Shown here piece after piece: positions 33,054 through 45,672 of a DNA stretch of 64,000 bases (positions within the stretch are counted from its first letter, which is position 1; each line of letters starts with the position of its first letter). Position numbers and translations under genes: made by a program. Location: positions 12,163,501 through 12,227,500 of the forward strand of contig CM034402.1 of NCBI GenBank assembly GCA_019925095.2. The letters are read 5' to 3'. The stretch is from Dendrolimus kikuchii. Its lineage: Eukaryota; Arthropoda; Insecta; Lepidoptera; Lasiocampidae. Below the pieces are notes generated by a model, which saw nothing but the letters and a program-made list of their open reading frames with translations, was not told the DNA's origin and searched no databases.

Positions 33054-33315
33054 GGAAAGGAGAAAGAATACAATTTCCTGCGGCCAGGCGGCTTGTTGTA
33101 AGAGGCGACAACACAGTCCACAGCCAGGTCGTAGTGTTTACCCGTCTGGACGTCTACCGCACTTGGTTTAGAGTATGCCGCCATAATAGCCTTGAGTTGT
33201 GTTCCGGTAGTAATCGCCAGGTTCCAATCTGCCTTGAGAGAGCGGCAGCGCATTTGTAGCACCTTTAGTGTTGCAAATGTCCACAGGCGATGGTAAACTC
33301 GTGCAATAAAAAAGT
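33054..33315 (+). mobile_element. Poly-A SINE-like repeat (family A)
   Basis: From AGGAGAAAGAATACAATTTC through GGCTTGTTGTAAGAGGCGAC, TAGAGTATGCCGCCATAATA and GCAGCGCATTTGTAGCACC to GCGATGGTAAACTCGTGCAAT and a short A run. Deleted across the GGGCCGTCTGCC block. Confidence 0.75.
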
Positions 33316-33349
33316 TGATGCAACGTAAAGCTGCAGAAATTATTTTAAA

Positions 33350-33695
33350 CTAGCTGATGCCCGCGACTTCGTCCGCATCGTATTTACTATTCCTTCAAAG
33401 CTGTTTAAGTAATTAAAGTTTTTTTTACTATACCACTGGAACTCTTTAATTTTTCTGGATCAAAATATTCTATATGTTGACCACGAATATAAGCTACCAT
33501 CATACAAAATTTCATTTAAATTGGTTCAGTCGTTTCGGAGATTAGCCCGTACAAACAAGCAGACAAACAGAGAAAAAAAAATTAAAAAATCTAAATTAGT
33601 TTTATTTCACTTCTTACATCCCCCTGACTCAGTTTTTAGCAAATTTTTATCATTGTACAGAAAGTCGACCTCTACAGTTTTATTATATGTATAGA
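33350..33695 (-). mobile_element. Non-autonomous Helitron, short variant
   Basis: On the minus strand it begins TCTATACATATAATAAAACT preceded by A and ends GAAGTCGCGGGCATCAGCTAG followed by T, the A|TC...CTAG|T Helitron junctions. 346 bp. Same ends as 42037-42354. No coding capacity. Confidence 0.75.
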
Positions 33696-33699
33696 TTAC

Positions 33700-34014
33700 T
33701 ATGTTCAGGTACCAACTTCTATTTATAAGTTACAAAGGAACGTGATAAAATACGATAGGTACGATTTGAAATTCTTTTTGTGCATTATTACTTACAATTC
33801 CTTGCCGCATGTTAGCTCCGTGTGTGAACTCTGTATCTTATTTATTCACATTCCTCTGCGCCTCACGCATCTCAATTTTGCAAATTACAGACCTTTACGA
33901 GGCGATGTTTCAGATTTCTTTGTAGATAGCAATGATGGAAGATTTTGTCAGAGCTGTTTGCAAGTTTTAGCAAAAAAACTCTAATTTTGATAGCATGTAC
34001 ATAAATGTATCGTA
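33700..34014. other. Short noncoding interval
   Basis: An 80-codon frame at 33742-33984 has no recognisable domain. Nothing else was recognised. Confidence 0.35.
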
Positions 34015-34075
34015 TCTTATACTAATATATAAAGCTGAAGTTTGTTTGTTTGTTGGTCAAGTAAGTTTCACCACA
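34015..34075 (+). repeat. Helitron 5' end fragment
   Basis: A|TCTTATACTAATATATAAAGC then GAAGTTTGTTTGTTTG, matching the 5' end of the Helitron at 50450. The 3' end is lost. Confidence 0.55.
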
Positions 34076-34079
34076 GACA

Positions 34080-35155
34080 GATACAGTGAAGGGTTCTATA
34101 GGTATACGAAGTCTACGATGCAAAACCCTAAAACAACATTTAATTATTTTTACATACATATTTTTCATTTACTTGTCTATATGGTAGCTAAGATAAGCAG
34201 GAGAAAAAAGAAGGCAGACTGACATGTAGTAATTTCACGACATAATCTTCTACCGTCGTTTAGAAAACACTTTCCTTACAGGTAATATTACTACATAAAC
34301 CCAGTAATTTGTTATCGAAAAATGGGTGTGACGTACATAGGCAGATGGACAGAAGCGTGGACGAACAGTAATGTTTTTACTAGGGTTCCTTTTTTACTAA
34401 ATAGGTTACTTACTCTGTGCTATTTTCGATAATGTCGACATATAGTTTTCCTGGAAATATTTATTTTATCGTCACCATGTCATTGTAGTGGTTTATACAA
34501 CATATGAACATAACACATATCAAACTGTCTGCCGAGAAAAACTGCCTGAATTCGAAGCAACCTTATTGGATTAGAACGCAGCTAGCAATAACTCCAGTAT
34601 AATATTTTTTTCTAAACAGAAACGTAATATCATAAAATATATTAAAACTTAAAAAAGCAAAGCCTAGGAATTGCCATCAAAATGATTTAACACGTTTTTT
34701 TAATTTGCTAGTATTAAAATACCTTCTTGAAAATGAACCTATCATTAATTAAAGTATAAGTTCATTGCTGTGTTGCTTTAAGCATTCGGATGAAAATATC
34801 AACATAATTTGACTCTCAATGTTGCTACAATACTTAATTAGTTTGACACCATTTTCAGCACTCGCTGACTTAATAAAATAGTCAAGTGAAGGAGACGACG
34901 AAATTTGAATTTTAACTTCATGTTCTATAAATAAACAGTTATGTTCAGAACTTTATATTAAAATACATGAATTTTACAATAATAAAAGTCCTTATTCTTA
35001 TGATGTACCTATAATATATTTTTAATTGTCTATCTACACCATATGCATTTTTTGTGATTTTATAGGTTCGTGTTTGTCCACGGTCTCACTCGGCATTAAG
35101 TGATGACGTGGTCTATAATGGAGCATGCTTACCTAGATACCTATTGGGAATGAGG
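34080..35155. other. AT-rich interval, nothing recognised
   Basis: No gene or repeat family supported. Confidence 0.4.
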
Positions 35156-35159
35156 ATTA

Positions 35160-35339
35160 GCTGAAGGAACATTGGAGCATATTTTCTTTCATTGCCCTAA
35201 AATTAGTACTCCACTTCACGATATTCTTCCACAAGATTTCCCCCGCCCTGTCAATGTGAACTTTATACTAACTCTAAATAATGATGTTTATGTATATATT
35301 TTATGTACAAATTTAATGCTTAATAACATTTACGTATAG
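35160..35339 (+). pseudogene. C-terminal fragment of a non-LTR retrotransposon ORF
   Basis: Translates as AEGTLEHIFFHCPKIS, TPLHDILPQDFPRP and NVNFILTLNN, ending ...MLNNIYV and TAG at 35337. An upstream TGA replaces a likely Cys codon. The phrase GT(L/I)EHIF(F)xC is the C-terminal zinc-knuckle-like signature common in Jockey/I-type LINE ORF2 proteins. Clade not resolved. A 5'-truncated relic with no catalytic domain. Confidence 0.55.
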
Positions 35340-35916
35340 TGTAGATGTGTGCGCGGATCCAAAATTAAAATATATCCCTAGATATTCTGTACACACGAAA
35401 CCGCTGAAGATAATATTATAATTTTGTTGCTTTTAGTTGTTGAGTTAAATCAATTTTTAATTTGGCTAACCTATAACTGATACCATATTGTCTTTTAAAC
35501 TAATTTTTGTGAAGATAGCAGGCTATTAGATGTCTTTATAGCTGCACAACTATTCTAAGAAAGTTCCAACTCCACTTGCTCCAATAGAATGTAACTGCAA
35601 ACAATAATACCCATACCTATAACCGTTAACACTAATAGATCGCCATGGCTCTTACAGCCGAATCTAATTTCGTTAAGGTCCGACCTCACGTGCACAGATG
35701 TACTTAATACGGTCATTTATGCCGAATTTTCCAACCGTCGCCAGATGCGTGAAAGCATATTTAGGCTACATCCATACACTCCCATATTGCTTCAATCAAT
35801 CAAGCTTAATTTTTAAAAACACAGCCATATGTTACTTAATCCAATCATTTCTTGTACATGACGTACAATTAACGAAACGGCCTATACCTTTAACTTTAAC
35901 CCAGTTGAAGCCACAC

Positions 35917-36027
35917 CATTAGGGATAAAGCTGCCTATTATTTTGTCAAGAAGTATTGTAAATGTAAATAAGTATATTTGTGATTTTTAATTTTGGAGAG
36001 TAATAAAGTGTTACCTACCTATCTAAT
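35917..36027 (+). repeat. Interspersed repeat (family E), copy 4
   Basis: GGGATAAAGCTGCC ... TTTGGAGAGTAATAAAGTGTT followed by ACCTACCTATCTAATC. The most diverged of the four copies. Confidence 0.4.
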
Positions 36028-36029
36028 CT

Positions 36030-37010
36030 TAAGATATTTTATTTATTATTATGTAATTATAATGTGTGGTAGGTATAATGTTTGGTATTATCCGAAAAAA
36101 TACGATAATTTCCACAAGATAGGGAGGGAACCAAACACTCTATTTTGGACATATTCTATAAAACATACCGTCGAAATTTGCGAACCTACAGCTTTTTAAT
36201 ATCTTGTCCAGTTTACCTGTCCATGTAATCATAGGCTTATTAATATTGGCGCAACGTTCGTGCTACTACGTTTTGGTAATTGGTTTATTTTAATTATAAG
36301 GGTGAACGCTAATGGTGTCCGTTCCGTTGTGAGCTTAGCATTCTAATTGTGTTAAGAAGGTCCACTAAAATAATGTATTTCTCCGCGCTTTATTTGTATT
36401 TTCTTTTACTGGAAATATTAATATGTATGTCACAATCTTAAAAATGTTGGATTATGGTTGAAATTCGTTATCAGGCGGATCAATTTGGATGATGATGAAT
36501 GAGCAAAGTTTAATCATATAAACATAAACTTGAATCATTCAATATCATTGAGCACCGTTATGTCCTTTCAGTTATGTACGTTTTAAGAAAATTGATTTAT
36601 CGTTGATCAGTGTAATATCAGCATAAGTCAAAATGATATTAATTTACATTGTCTCGAGATAGATTCGGGATAACAGGCTTTATCACCACTTCAATACTGA
36701 AAGAGAAACCCATTTCTAAGGTACCTACTAGTGATTTGGCTTTGTTAACTTACCTTTGATCTTTATTCCATAGAAATTATCCTCTTTTCAATAACAGAAC
36801 GTATCTGTCCATAGCAGTTATCGTACATTTACCACATTTCATAATATTCAGATAGTTGCAAAGACTCTTAAATAGGAACAAACAAAGAACCAAACAAAAT
36901 TTACTTTGACTTTTAAATATTAATAAATATAGAATGTCTTAGTAGTGGTTACTTTACAGGCTAATATACCTACATCTCATTCAGTAACGTGGGTTTGAAC
37001 ACTGACTGAG
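36030..37010. other. Noncoding interval
   Basis: A short block at 36525-36585 (TTGAATCATTCAATATCATTG) resembles 21900-21965. Otherwise nothing was recognised. Confidence 0.4.
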
Positions 37011-37016
37011 AAACAT

Positions 37017-37085
37017 ATTAACGGCGAAGGAAAACATTACAATAAGACCTGCGATCAAGATTACAGATGAGTGAAATCCGTTAAT
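37017..37085 (+). repeat. Diverged SINE (family T2) fragment
   Basis: TTAACGGCGAAGGAAAACATT and GACCTGCGATCAAGATTACAG correspond to the central body of the 29062 SINE. Both ends are absent. Confidence 0.45.
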
Positions 37086-37182
37086 TTATCTTGAGTCACA
37101 AGGTTGCGAGTCTATTACACTATAACGTAGTAAAGCTCGAGTAGATCAGATAAATCGAGATTATGGTTGAACTTTTTCCATG

Positions 37183-37413
37183 CAGGAACGGACAAAGAAT
37201 ACTTTTTCATGGAGGCGGACTGCCCGTCGTTAAAGGCAATAAAATAATCCATAGCCAGGTGGGATGGCATTTGTCTATCTTGATGGCCACCGCCCTAGGT
37301 CTAGAGAAGAGCCGTTAGAACCTTGATTTGTGTACCAGCATTAGACCCCTTTAGGAGGCCGGCAGTACACTGTTAGCCTCTTTAGTGTTGTAAAAGTCTA
37401 GGCAACGATAAAC
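37183..37413 (+). mobile_element. Poly-A repeat (family A), old copy in tandem with next
   Basis: Starts near CATGCAGGAACGGACAAAG and follows the family order through AGCCAGGTGGGATGGCATTT, GGTCTAGAGAAG and TAGTGTTGTAAAAGTC. Many substitutions. A second copy in the same orientation begins at 37420. Confidence 0.6.
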
Positions 37414-37419
37414 GTATTA

Positions 37420-37701
37420 TCCGTGTACGAACAGAGAAAGAATACAAATTCCTGCTGCCGGGCGGCCTATCGTAAGAGGCGACAAAACAACCCACAGCCA
37501 GATGGTAGGGTATTTGCTCGACTGGATTGCTACCACCTCAGGTCTAAAGTATGCCGCCATAACAACCTTGAGTTGTGTGTGTTTACAGAGCGACATCACA
37601 TTTGTAAGCACCTTTGGTGTCACAAATCTACATAGGCGAAGGTAACCGCTTTCCATCAGATGGGCTGTCCGATTGTCTGCTGAATTCATGCAATAAAAAA
37701 A
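37420..37701 (+). mobile_element. Poly-A SINE-like repeat (family A), full-length type
   Basis: From ATCCGTGTACGAACAGAGAA through CTATCGTAAGAGGCGAC, CAGATGGTAGGGTATTTGC and AGTATGCCGCCATAACAACC to CTGAATTCATGCAATAAAAAA. About 280 bp with both family ends, lacking part of the centre. Confidence 0.75.
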
Positions 37702-37831
37702 TGACAAATATTTTCTCAAATAGGATTCTTCATTTTCATAGACACATGAAACCATGTGTGCCAAACTTCATATGTCTAGCTCTTGTAACCTTTGAGATAA
37801 GATCAGCCGTGTATGATATGCAGACAAAGAT

Positions 37832-37832
<1 letters not shown>

Positions 37833-37875
<43 letters not shown>
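37833..37875. repeat. (GA)n microsatellite
   Basis: About 43 bases of uninterrupted AG dinucleotide. The frame reading through it is an artefact. Confidence 0.95.
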
Positions 37876-37879
<4 letters not shown>

Positions 37880-37880
<1 letters not shown>

Positions 37881-38470
37881 CCTTTTTACCTTTAAGTTGG
37901 CTTAACGGAACTCTAGAAATGTTGATATTTATGAGCGACTTTAAATTATACAATACAACAATCAAATATTTTATTATTTCAATTAATGTCTTATTTCGTT
38001 ATCCGTGTCTTAATTTAATTTGGCTCATAAATCAAACGGAACCATCTATTCCCCTTTTATGAACAAAAAGGACTGTGTATAAAGAAAACAAAAGAGTTCC
38101 GGACCGTCTGCTTCGCTGTTGTTTTTTGCAGATCACGATAAACAGGGGAAAGCTTGTTGAATTAATACTTGAAACAAGGGTGTTAAATTATGAAAAAATG
38201 TGTACAAAGCTTTCACTTTATTTCTCTTTAGAGGATGTAATTTGTAAGATAAATTATATTATACTAGATTATTTTAGGCTGTTACATTCATGTAAATAAA
38301 ACTACGATGACTACCCCTTTTTCTCGGAGAATATCCTCTGTTAATATCTATAAACCAACGTATATTTATTCTGTTTATGATTTCACAATAATTGACGAAA
38401 TTTAAGCGGGTACTACTATAGACAAAATTATGCGATGTCTAATCATAAATTACGGTTTTTGAAATTTAGT
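37880..38470. other. AT-rich interval
   Basis: No supportable gene. The 74-codon frame at 38075-38299 has no recognisable motif. Confidence 0.4.
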
Positions 38471-38477
38471 TTGTCTC

Positions 38478-38532
38478 AATAAAACTACATTTTAACTGTT
38501 TCAAGCGCGGTATTTTAATTGATTTTTGTTCA
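38478..38532 (-). repeat. Fragment of Penelope-like terminal repeat
   Basis: CAATAAAACTACATTTTAAC then GTTTCAAGCGCGGTATTTTA matches the outer end of the 4815 and 28706 repeats with several substitutions. The hammerhead part is absent. Confidence 0.6.
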
Positions 38533-38625
38533 TTTTGTTTGTTATTATTTTTTGTCTGTCTGACAGTTTGTCTGATGTAAGCTCCAAAAGGGCTCAATGG
38601 ATTTTAACGAAAATTTTAAGAATTA

Positions 38626-39188
38626 CTAGGATATGCCCACGACTTCGCCCACGCTTGACTTGAAATTCCCGCGGGATTGCCGGGATACAAAGTACCGCAG
38701 CATTTAAAAAAGAATGTAAGCCATTGTTTTAGTGAAAACTGTGTCGGAATAAACGTAATATTTATGGACCCGAACAACTACAAACTTCTCCCGGGAAAAT
38801 TTTCACGGGACCCTTGAGATAAAAAATATCACACATTTTAATACATACAATCAGTGAAAAAATCACATTGGAATTCGTAATTTCTTTTAATCACGCCATT
38901 TTAAATCAATCCTAGAAACAATTCCGCGGGATACCCAGGACAAAAAGTAGTTCAGATTTTAAGTCAAAGAATTTGCTGTCGACCAGTGAAAATCGTACCG
39001 AAATCGGACCAGTAGTGTTACGTGAATCCCGAACAAACCGACAAATAAACAAATGAACAGACAGACAGACAAGAAATCTAAAAAAATGCATCGAGTTCTT
39101 CATCGTTTATATAGTCTATTCCAGTTATTTTTTTTAAACAGCTTTAATATACAGACAGGGAATTTTTAGAATTTTATAATATTATAGA
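38626..39188 (-). mobile_element. Non-autonomous Helitron, long variant
   Basis: 563 bp. Minus strand begins TCTATAATATTATAAAATTC preceded by A and ends GGGCATATCCTAG followed by T. Internal blocks match 2476-2924. It contains CCGACAAATAAAC and an (ACAG)n-like tract. No Rep-helicase coding. Confidence 0.72.
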
Positions 39189-39199
39189 TAACACCAATT

Positions 39200-39590
39200 C
39201 TGTCTTAAATTTTCATATCGGTATTTCATCCAAGGTTCAGAAGATAGAATACAGAGTACAAAATAGAACATACGGATTGAAGGCCACAGTTCCTCTTTAC
39301 AATTTAATTTATTATCAAATCAAACAAGATTTAAACCTTTAGAACAATAAGACGGCATAATTAATTTTGTGAAATACACCTTTTGTCAGATGTACACAAT
39401 ATCTTTGTTGTATTACGGGACAAACCTAGACACCTTTACACCTACCTGTACAATTATGTGAGTGATATTTAGGTCAGAACAGTGTATTGTATTGATATAA
39501 ATAGGTATAAGTAATTGTGTTCTACATCTTGCTTTATACTAGTATGTAAGTATACTGACATACGTAATGAATGAAGGGGATGTTAAACCA
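39200..39590. other. AT-rich interval, nothing recognised
   Basis: No gene or repeat supported. Confidence 0.4.
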
Positions 39591-39591
39591 T

Positions 39592-39890
39592 TATGCCGCC
39601 ATAACAACCTCGAGTTGTGTTCCGGTATTAGTGACCAGGTTCCAGTCCAGTAAGAGAGCAGCAGCGCATTTGTAGCACCTTTGACGTTGCAATTATCCAT
39701 AGGCGCATATCCAATACCCTACCACCTGGCTGGGTTGTTTTGTCGCCTCTTACGACGGGCCGCCCGGCCGCAGGAAATTGTATTCTTTCTCCGTTCCTGC
39801 ACGGATGAAAATGGTATGTAATGGTAACCGCTTTCTATCAAGTGGGCTATCTGCCTGTCTGTTGAACTCCTTGAATAAAAAAAAATATTA
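39592..39890 (+). mobile_element. Poly-A repeat (family A) with an internal inverted segment
   Basis: The left part (39592-39705) and right part (39822-39890) are contiguous in the family consensus (CCATAGGCG followed by ATGGTAACCGC). Between them lies 39706-39807 in reverse orientation: CCCTACCACCTGGCTGG to TTCCTGCACGGAT, which is the family's own 5' end inverted, plus 14 extra bases. The 5' third has therefore been flipped and inserted precisely into the 3' third. Confidence 0.8.
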
Positions 39891-40083
39891 CCAAAAAAAA
39901 ATATATTAAAAATTAAAAATAGTATTACAATTGAGCTGATTTTGTAGGAGTTTGATTGTTCTAAGACATGTTATAGTAGATACACATTAAGATTTATATA
40001 TGAACTAGCGCTTACCCCGCGACTACGTCGCGTAAAATAATCCAAGGTTGGCTCTATGTTACTTCGATAAAACCAATCAGGTT

Positions 40084-40237
<154 letters not shown>

Positions 40238-40285
40238 CCTTCGATCAAAATTTATCTAACTGATGATGAAAATAGCTTAAAAATC

Positions 40286-40384
40286 ATACATACATACATA
40301 CATAACTTCACGCCAATTCCCTTGCGGGGTAGGCACGAATAACAGAGCGCCATTCAGACTTTAATACACCTCACTTGCTTCTTC
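40286..40384 (-). mobile_element. Short 5'-truncated RTE LINE fragment
   Basis: (ACAT)n tail, CTTCACGCCAATTCCCTTGC, GGGGTAGGCACGAATAACAG and ACACCTCACTTGCTTCTT. Same 3' end as the other RTE copies. No clear target duplication was found. Confidence 0.8.
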
Positions 40385-40785
40385 ACTTGTAACGCGAGTC
40401 AGTCTTGTGCACAGCCTATATATACAGTGAAAATAATATAATATATATATTAAACATTTCACATCTTAACAGTAAAATAACACAATCAGTATTTTATAGG
40501 TTATGAAGTAAAATGTCATTTGTTGCCTCATGCCAGTGACGTGGCACACGGAATGTGGTAATTAATACTCGGCAAGCATTAGCGAATTGTATTCGAATAA
40601 ATGATTCGATACTAGTTGATACACGAGTATTTATTTTAATTTTGTAGCAACGTATTTATTGTTGGTTTTTTATTAAAATTTATTTATTTGTTTTTTTACA
40701 ATTTAAATATTATATAAGTAGAATTAGTTTTTATTAATTATTATTCTCATTTATTATTTAATTAACAAAACTGGGTCATTTTGGT

Positions 40786-40995
40786 CTTACACCTAAAGGA
40801 AGGTTTGCACTGAAAATCAGCGTTGTGTCGGATATTATTCCGACACAGCAATATGCTGAGTGCAAACCTTGTTTGCTGAAAATGCGGCGTACAAATTCTC
40901 AAAATATGCTTTGTGTATAAAAATGTATAAGGAATGTAATTGCGTCGCAATTTCTTCAAATAAATTTTTCTTTCTTTCTTTCTTTCTTTTCTTGG
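40786..40995 (+). mobile_element. CTTT-tailed repeat (family C), copy 3 with strong hairpin
   Basis: AAGGTTTGCACTGAAAATCAG and its near-complement CTGAGTGCAAACCTT flank an inner stem (TGTGTCGGA/TCCGACACA). TTTGCTGAAAATGCGGCGTA, TATAAGGAATGTAATTGCGT, AAATAAA and (CTTT)n follow. The conserved 5' hairpin and microsatellite tail define the family. Confidence 0.65.
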
Positions 40996-40999
40996 ACAT

Positions 41000-42030
41000 T
41001 CATAACTCTGGTCTTAAAAATCATAGCTACATTATTGTATACATATACGTTATTTGTCAATATTTAACGTCATTAACAATTAATAACAATACCACATCAC
41101 AAATAACGAATTCAACTCACGCTACCTACATCTGCGTGAAACAGTCAATAACTATAACATTATCTCAGAAGAAAAAAACGTGGCTTAAACTAAAAACTCG
41201 TAAATTATAGGTATTGTCATTTTTAAATTTTAAAGAATGTATAATAACAGGTAGAAGAAGTAAACACTATATACTACTATGGATGTTAAATTGAAAAAAA
41301 AAACTTACGAAATATGAATAATGATTTCTGATGGGATATTATTATTCTAAATAACATATTTTCTAATTAACATATTTGGTTAAAGGAGGATACATTCTGT
41401 AATTTTTACTCTTAAAACATTACTGTTTTTTGTTAAATTCACTACAATAACAACGAAATTAATTTCATATAATTTACACAACAGCCTAGCAAAACATACC
41501 GATGAGTCGAAGCCAACCTGATTTAAAGTAATATAATGAATCACAAGTTGTTTATTACTACGTTGTTATTTATTAGTGAATTTAAAAAAAATGCGATTGT
41601 AGCGCCATCTATTTTGCTAATCCGTCTATTCCAGGTAAACAACTTCTACTATCGAGATAAAACGTATCCTAAGTATTGGTTTGGGTTGTAAGTTAGCATT
41701 AGCAGTAGTTTCCAAAAAAGATGCGATCGCAGCGCCATTTTTATGGCTATTTTCGTCTATCCCACGGAAACAACGTCATTTATCGGGATAAAAAGTATCC
41801 TTAGTTACGCCCCGTGAAACAAGTTAGCTGCGTTTCGAATTTCATTTAAATCCGTTAGGTAGTTTTTACGGTATGCTCTAACAGATCAACAGAAGGACAG
41901 ACAGAAAGATAGAAAAACAGACAGACAGGAATTCTAAAATTTTCGGAATCTCCTTGTCCGAATTAACCCCTCTGATTTTTTTCACATTTTTAAACGCATT
42001 GTACAAACTCGAACCATTTACGGATTTATT
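41000..42030. other. Noncoding with Helitron-like traces
   Basis: 41800-41960 (GAATTTCATTTAAATCCGTT, AGACAGACAGG) resembles the interior of the short Helitrons but has no recognisable ends. Otherwise AT-rich. Confidence 0.4.
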
Positions 42031-42036
42031 ATAGTA

Positions 42037-42354
42037 CTAGCTAATGCCCGCGACTTCGTCCGCGTGGTGCGGATTTTAACTATCCAACGGGAACTCTATG
42101 ATTTTTCGGGATCAAAAGTATCCTATATATTGACCAGGGATATAAGCTACCACCATACAAAATTTCATTTAAATCGGTCCAGTCGTTTCAGAGATTAGCC
42201 GGTACAAACAGACAGACAAACAGAGATATAAAAAAATTGAAAAAAATCTAAATTAGTTCTATTCCACTTCTTATACATCCCCCTGACTCGGTTTTTAGCA
42301 TTTTTTTTTCATTGCACAGAAATTCGACCTCTACAGTTTTATTATATGTATAGA
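42037..42354 (-). mobile_element. Non-autonomous Helitron, short variant
   Basis: 318 bp. Minus strand begins TCTATACATATAATAAAACT after A and ends GACGAAGTCGCGGGCATTAGCTAG-type sequence before T. Same ends and interior (GGGATATAAGCTACCACCAT) as 33350-33695. Confidence 0.75.
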
Positions 42355-42359
42355 TATAT

Positions 42360-45300
42360 ACTGGTAATAATTCATTTTTATATATTTCATGAATAGTACA
42401 GTTTTTATTTATTTATGTAGTACGTATAGATTATTAGCATTTAAAATTATAATCAAACAATATTTCGCTGGCAATTTTTTAACGTGTTTCTACCTATCTA
42501 CGAGTATAGTACACATACTAGTTTAGGTGATTATATAGACAAGGAAACTAATAAGCCATTTGAAGTTACACAGAGAAGTGACCCAATCAACGAACGACGG
42601 CTTAATCTATATATCAATACGTAAAGCATAAACTTTGTACCCCTTTTTACGAAAATTGCGTGGACAAAGGAGCATGAAATTTAGCACACTTATAGTTTAT
42701 ATAGAGAAGAACTGACGATTGCTAATATTTTTTAAAAATTATGCATAAAAAATACATTAAATCAATAAAAAAATATTACACACATTACCATGTACTTGGA
42801 ACACACACACATATATACTGTTTTGTTTATTGTTCAATCAAATTAACAGTGTAGCCTTGGCGAAATCTGTGATTATAGAAGTACAGTCTTAGACGACAAA
42901 TTATTATGGTCGAATTTCGACCACGGGCGACCACTTGTGATAAATCGTTGGATTATTACTAGTTTACTAGTGCCCTATTGTGCCGTTTTCTAAGATAGGT
43001 CAACATATTAACTATACTGGTCCAGCATATTTGGTATGATGACTTGTTATTAGTGACGTTTTTAAGATCATAAACAACGAAGGCAAGATATAAAATATTG
43101 TGTTTCTCAAAACTTATGTCGAGGAAAACCGCGGCAATGAATCGTATTTTACAAAGTGAAAGTAACATCGCATACTATAACTATACATATGTTTGGCACC
43201 TGCAAATTAAAACGCTAAAAAACCAACGATATCCTACATAAGTAATTTTCCAGATTAATTTTAATAACAATTGTGATGAAAATAATAAATAATATAAAAT
43301 CACGTACTAGCAATTTTTAGATAAATTTGTATATCGAGCAGCCAAGAAACATGTCGAACTTTGTTGTTTTATACCATCAAACTTTGAACCTACTATATGC
43401 CTTTGAGCAATAAACTATTTCATTGATTAACGATCCTATAATCGCAGTGATGAGAAATGGTTCAACGTGGTTCCTACGGCCTCCTTTTACCGTTGCATTG
43501 CTCATTATTGTTTGGGAATTTATCACAGCTTCCTAAAACCGTTACATTTATGTACAAATCAATAACATATTTGTTGAACGAATGAGCTCCCAGCCAAGGA
43601 TTACCTACAGATCATCTCTTTAAAAATATTTCTTAAAATAGTTGTATGTTCATACTTCGGAGATTATTGTAATTACAGTAGCTAATTCATCCTCGATATT
43701 CTACCATCAAAATAGCAGGCTGGGATACTAGAAGCTCACGCCATCGATGTGTGATCAGTATACCAAACGTACGGAAAAAGCGACTTACTTTCTATTTTCC
43801 TAATACATAGCGCTGAATAGTAAAACTCCTTGCCGTATACTGTTTCTTGATACTTTCAATGTGTCTTTAAGTCACGCGTATATAAATATCTACTGTCTAG
43901 GAAATCGTGATCCATTTTCGTCTAACACGATCTATATATACTGTAGCAATAAAATAGTTTATGTAATGCTGATAATGCGTCTGATATGTTAAACATCATA
44001 AGCAACGATTATCACATAATTCTATTAGAAAGCTCATTTGCCTTTACGTTGTAGTTAAGAAATACAAAAAGGAGCATTCTCCTTAGAGGTTTGGTTGGCT
44101 AAAGACGAGATATGAAATTATCTAGAATCGCAAAATTATTTGTATTTTTTTTATTATTATTTAGTTAAGTACGCTCATGTGTTTATGAATAAGTCAGACA
44201 TGAAACCTTTTTCCCAAGGCATAACATTTTATAGTTGTTCAAGTTTATTTACTAACAACACAAAAATAACAAGAAAATCTTACTACGTCTTGAAGTTCCA
44301 GATTTAACTATTCACAGTGGATTCAAGCCCTGTAAGCTAGTATTTTATGAAGTTTTGTAATAATTTTTGTTTGTTACTGTTGAAAAAACCTACCATAAAA
44401 AAGTCTAAGCATGTTTTATTTGTGATCATCTAGTATAAAGATATTATTAATCTTTACTAAAAGAAAAATATTATTGATAATATGCTCCATTGCATGTATT
44501 TGAACATTTGTTTGATCCTTTACAAGATGATCATCATCCTAGTTGGGCTCAAAGCATCCGCTTCGGAACCAGGGGTCCAGTTTTTATATTTATTTTTTTT
44601 CCACTTTGCGCCGTCTTTGTGATCCTTTTTTTGCACGCATAAGATCTTTCAGGACATCAATTGAGCATTTCTTGTGCCTTATACCTTTTCTTTAACCGAG
44701 ACCTAGAAGCGGCATGGCTAGACTTCTCTTCCCCCACATTAACTAGCCAGTTTCCATAAAATGTATTTGTATCAGCATAGGCCCGCCCTAATGAAGTTTC
44801 GTTTGCTATGTCACGGATATGAACGGTGCCGTGGAAGAGCGGAGTGTAGTTATTTTCGTATTACGTAAGTTTTGCTTCAGTCGATCGAACAAAGGTCATA
44901 CTTCAATACCTTAGAAACAGTAAAATTAAGTCAAGTGCAATCTAGTGAAAAGTCGGCAAGTCGTAAAATTAGCCAAGCCCAAATAAATAAATTTCAAAAA
45001 CACCATTTGCTTTTTACTCCAGAACTTTATGGTTATGATTTATCATAAATGTACCTACTGTTGGAAGATTTTGAAATATATATTTTCCTTTATTGTATGA
45101 ATGTATTTTTAGAAGCGTTATTATTAATCCAATAACAGTTCGGGGCCGACTCCCTTTCCGCTCAAATACGAATCAAAAAATTATTTCTTTTTTTTTGCGC
45201 CTCCACTTCCCTTATCGAACAACATTATCTGTCCTTGTTACTTTATGTTGACTATTTTATATGTCTATAAGAGTTTGTATACTTGCCATAGGTACTTAGT

Positions 45301-45550
45301 TAAGTTATATTCTTAGTATAAGTCATTTAAAAATAGTGAGAATTATTTTTGTTATATTTATTTCCATTTTGCCTAAAAGTAAACATAATTGAATCATTTT
45401 AAACGTGCAAAGTGAACCTTGAAAATTATATTTCTTAGGGCACAGGACGGTATACTTACTTTTTCCAACGCCGATTGGCGGGTTTGATACGTCTATTGTC
45501 TTAATCTACTGGTATCATTATGTTTTTATTACTATCAGAGCGTGATAATA
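42360..45550. other. Long AT-rich interval, nothing recognised
   Basis: About 3.2 kb. The minus strand at 44580-44760 contains a lysine/arginine-rich short frame near AAGACGGCGCAAAGTGG, but I do not recognise it. No gene supported. Confidence 0.4.
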
Positions 45551-45555
45551 ACGTT

Positions 45556-45672
45556 ACATAAAAAAACTGTCTAAGTGGTGCATCCTTCCCGGTTAGGATT
45601 CGAATCCACGTCTTTAAAAACAGGTGTTCTAAGTAAGCACAATTTAGCCACTAAGCTATCACAACTTGACTT
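45556..45672 (-). mobile_element. SINE (family T2) head, reverse orientation
   Basis: Minus strand reads TGATAGCTTAGTGGCTAAAT (A-box region), GTGGATTCGAATCCTAACC (B box) and GGATGCACCACTTAGACAG, matching the 5' part of the 29062 SINE. The 3' body is absent. Confidence 0.65.
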
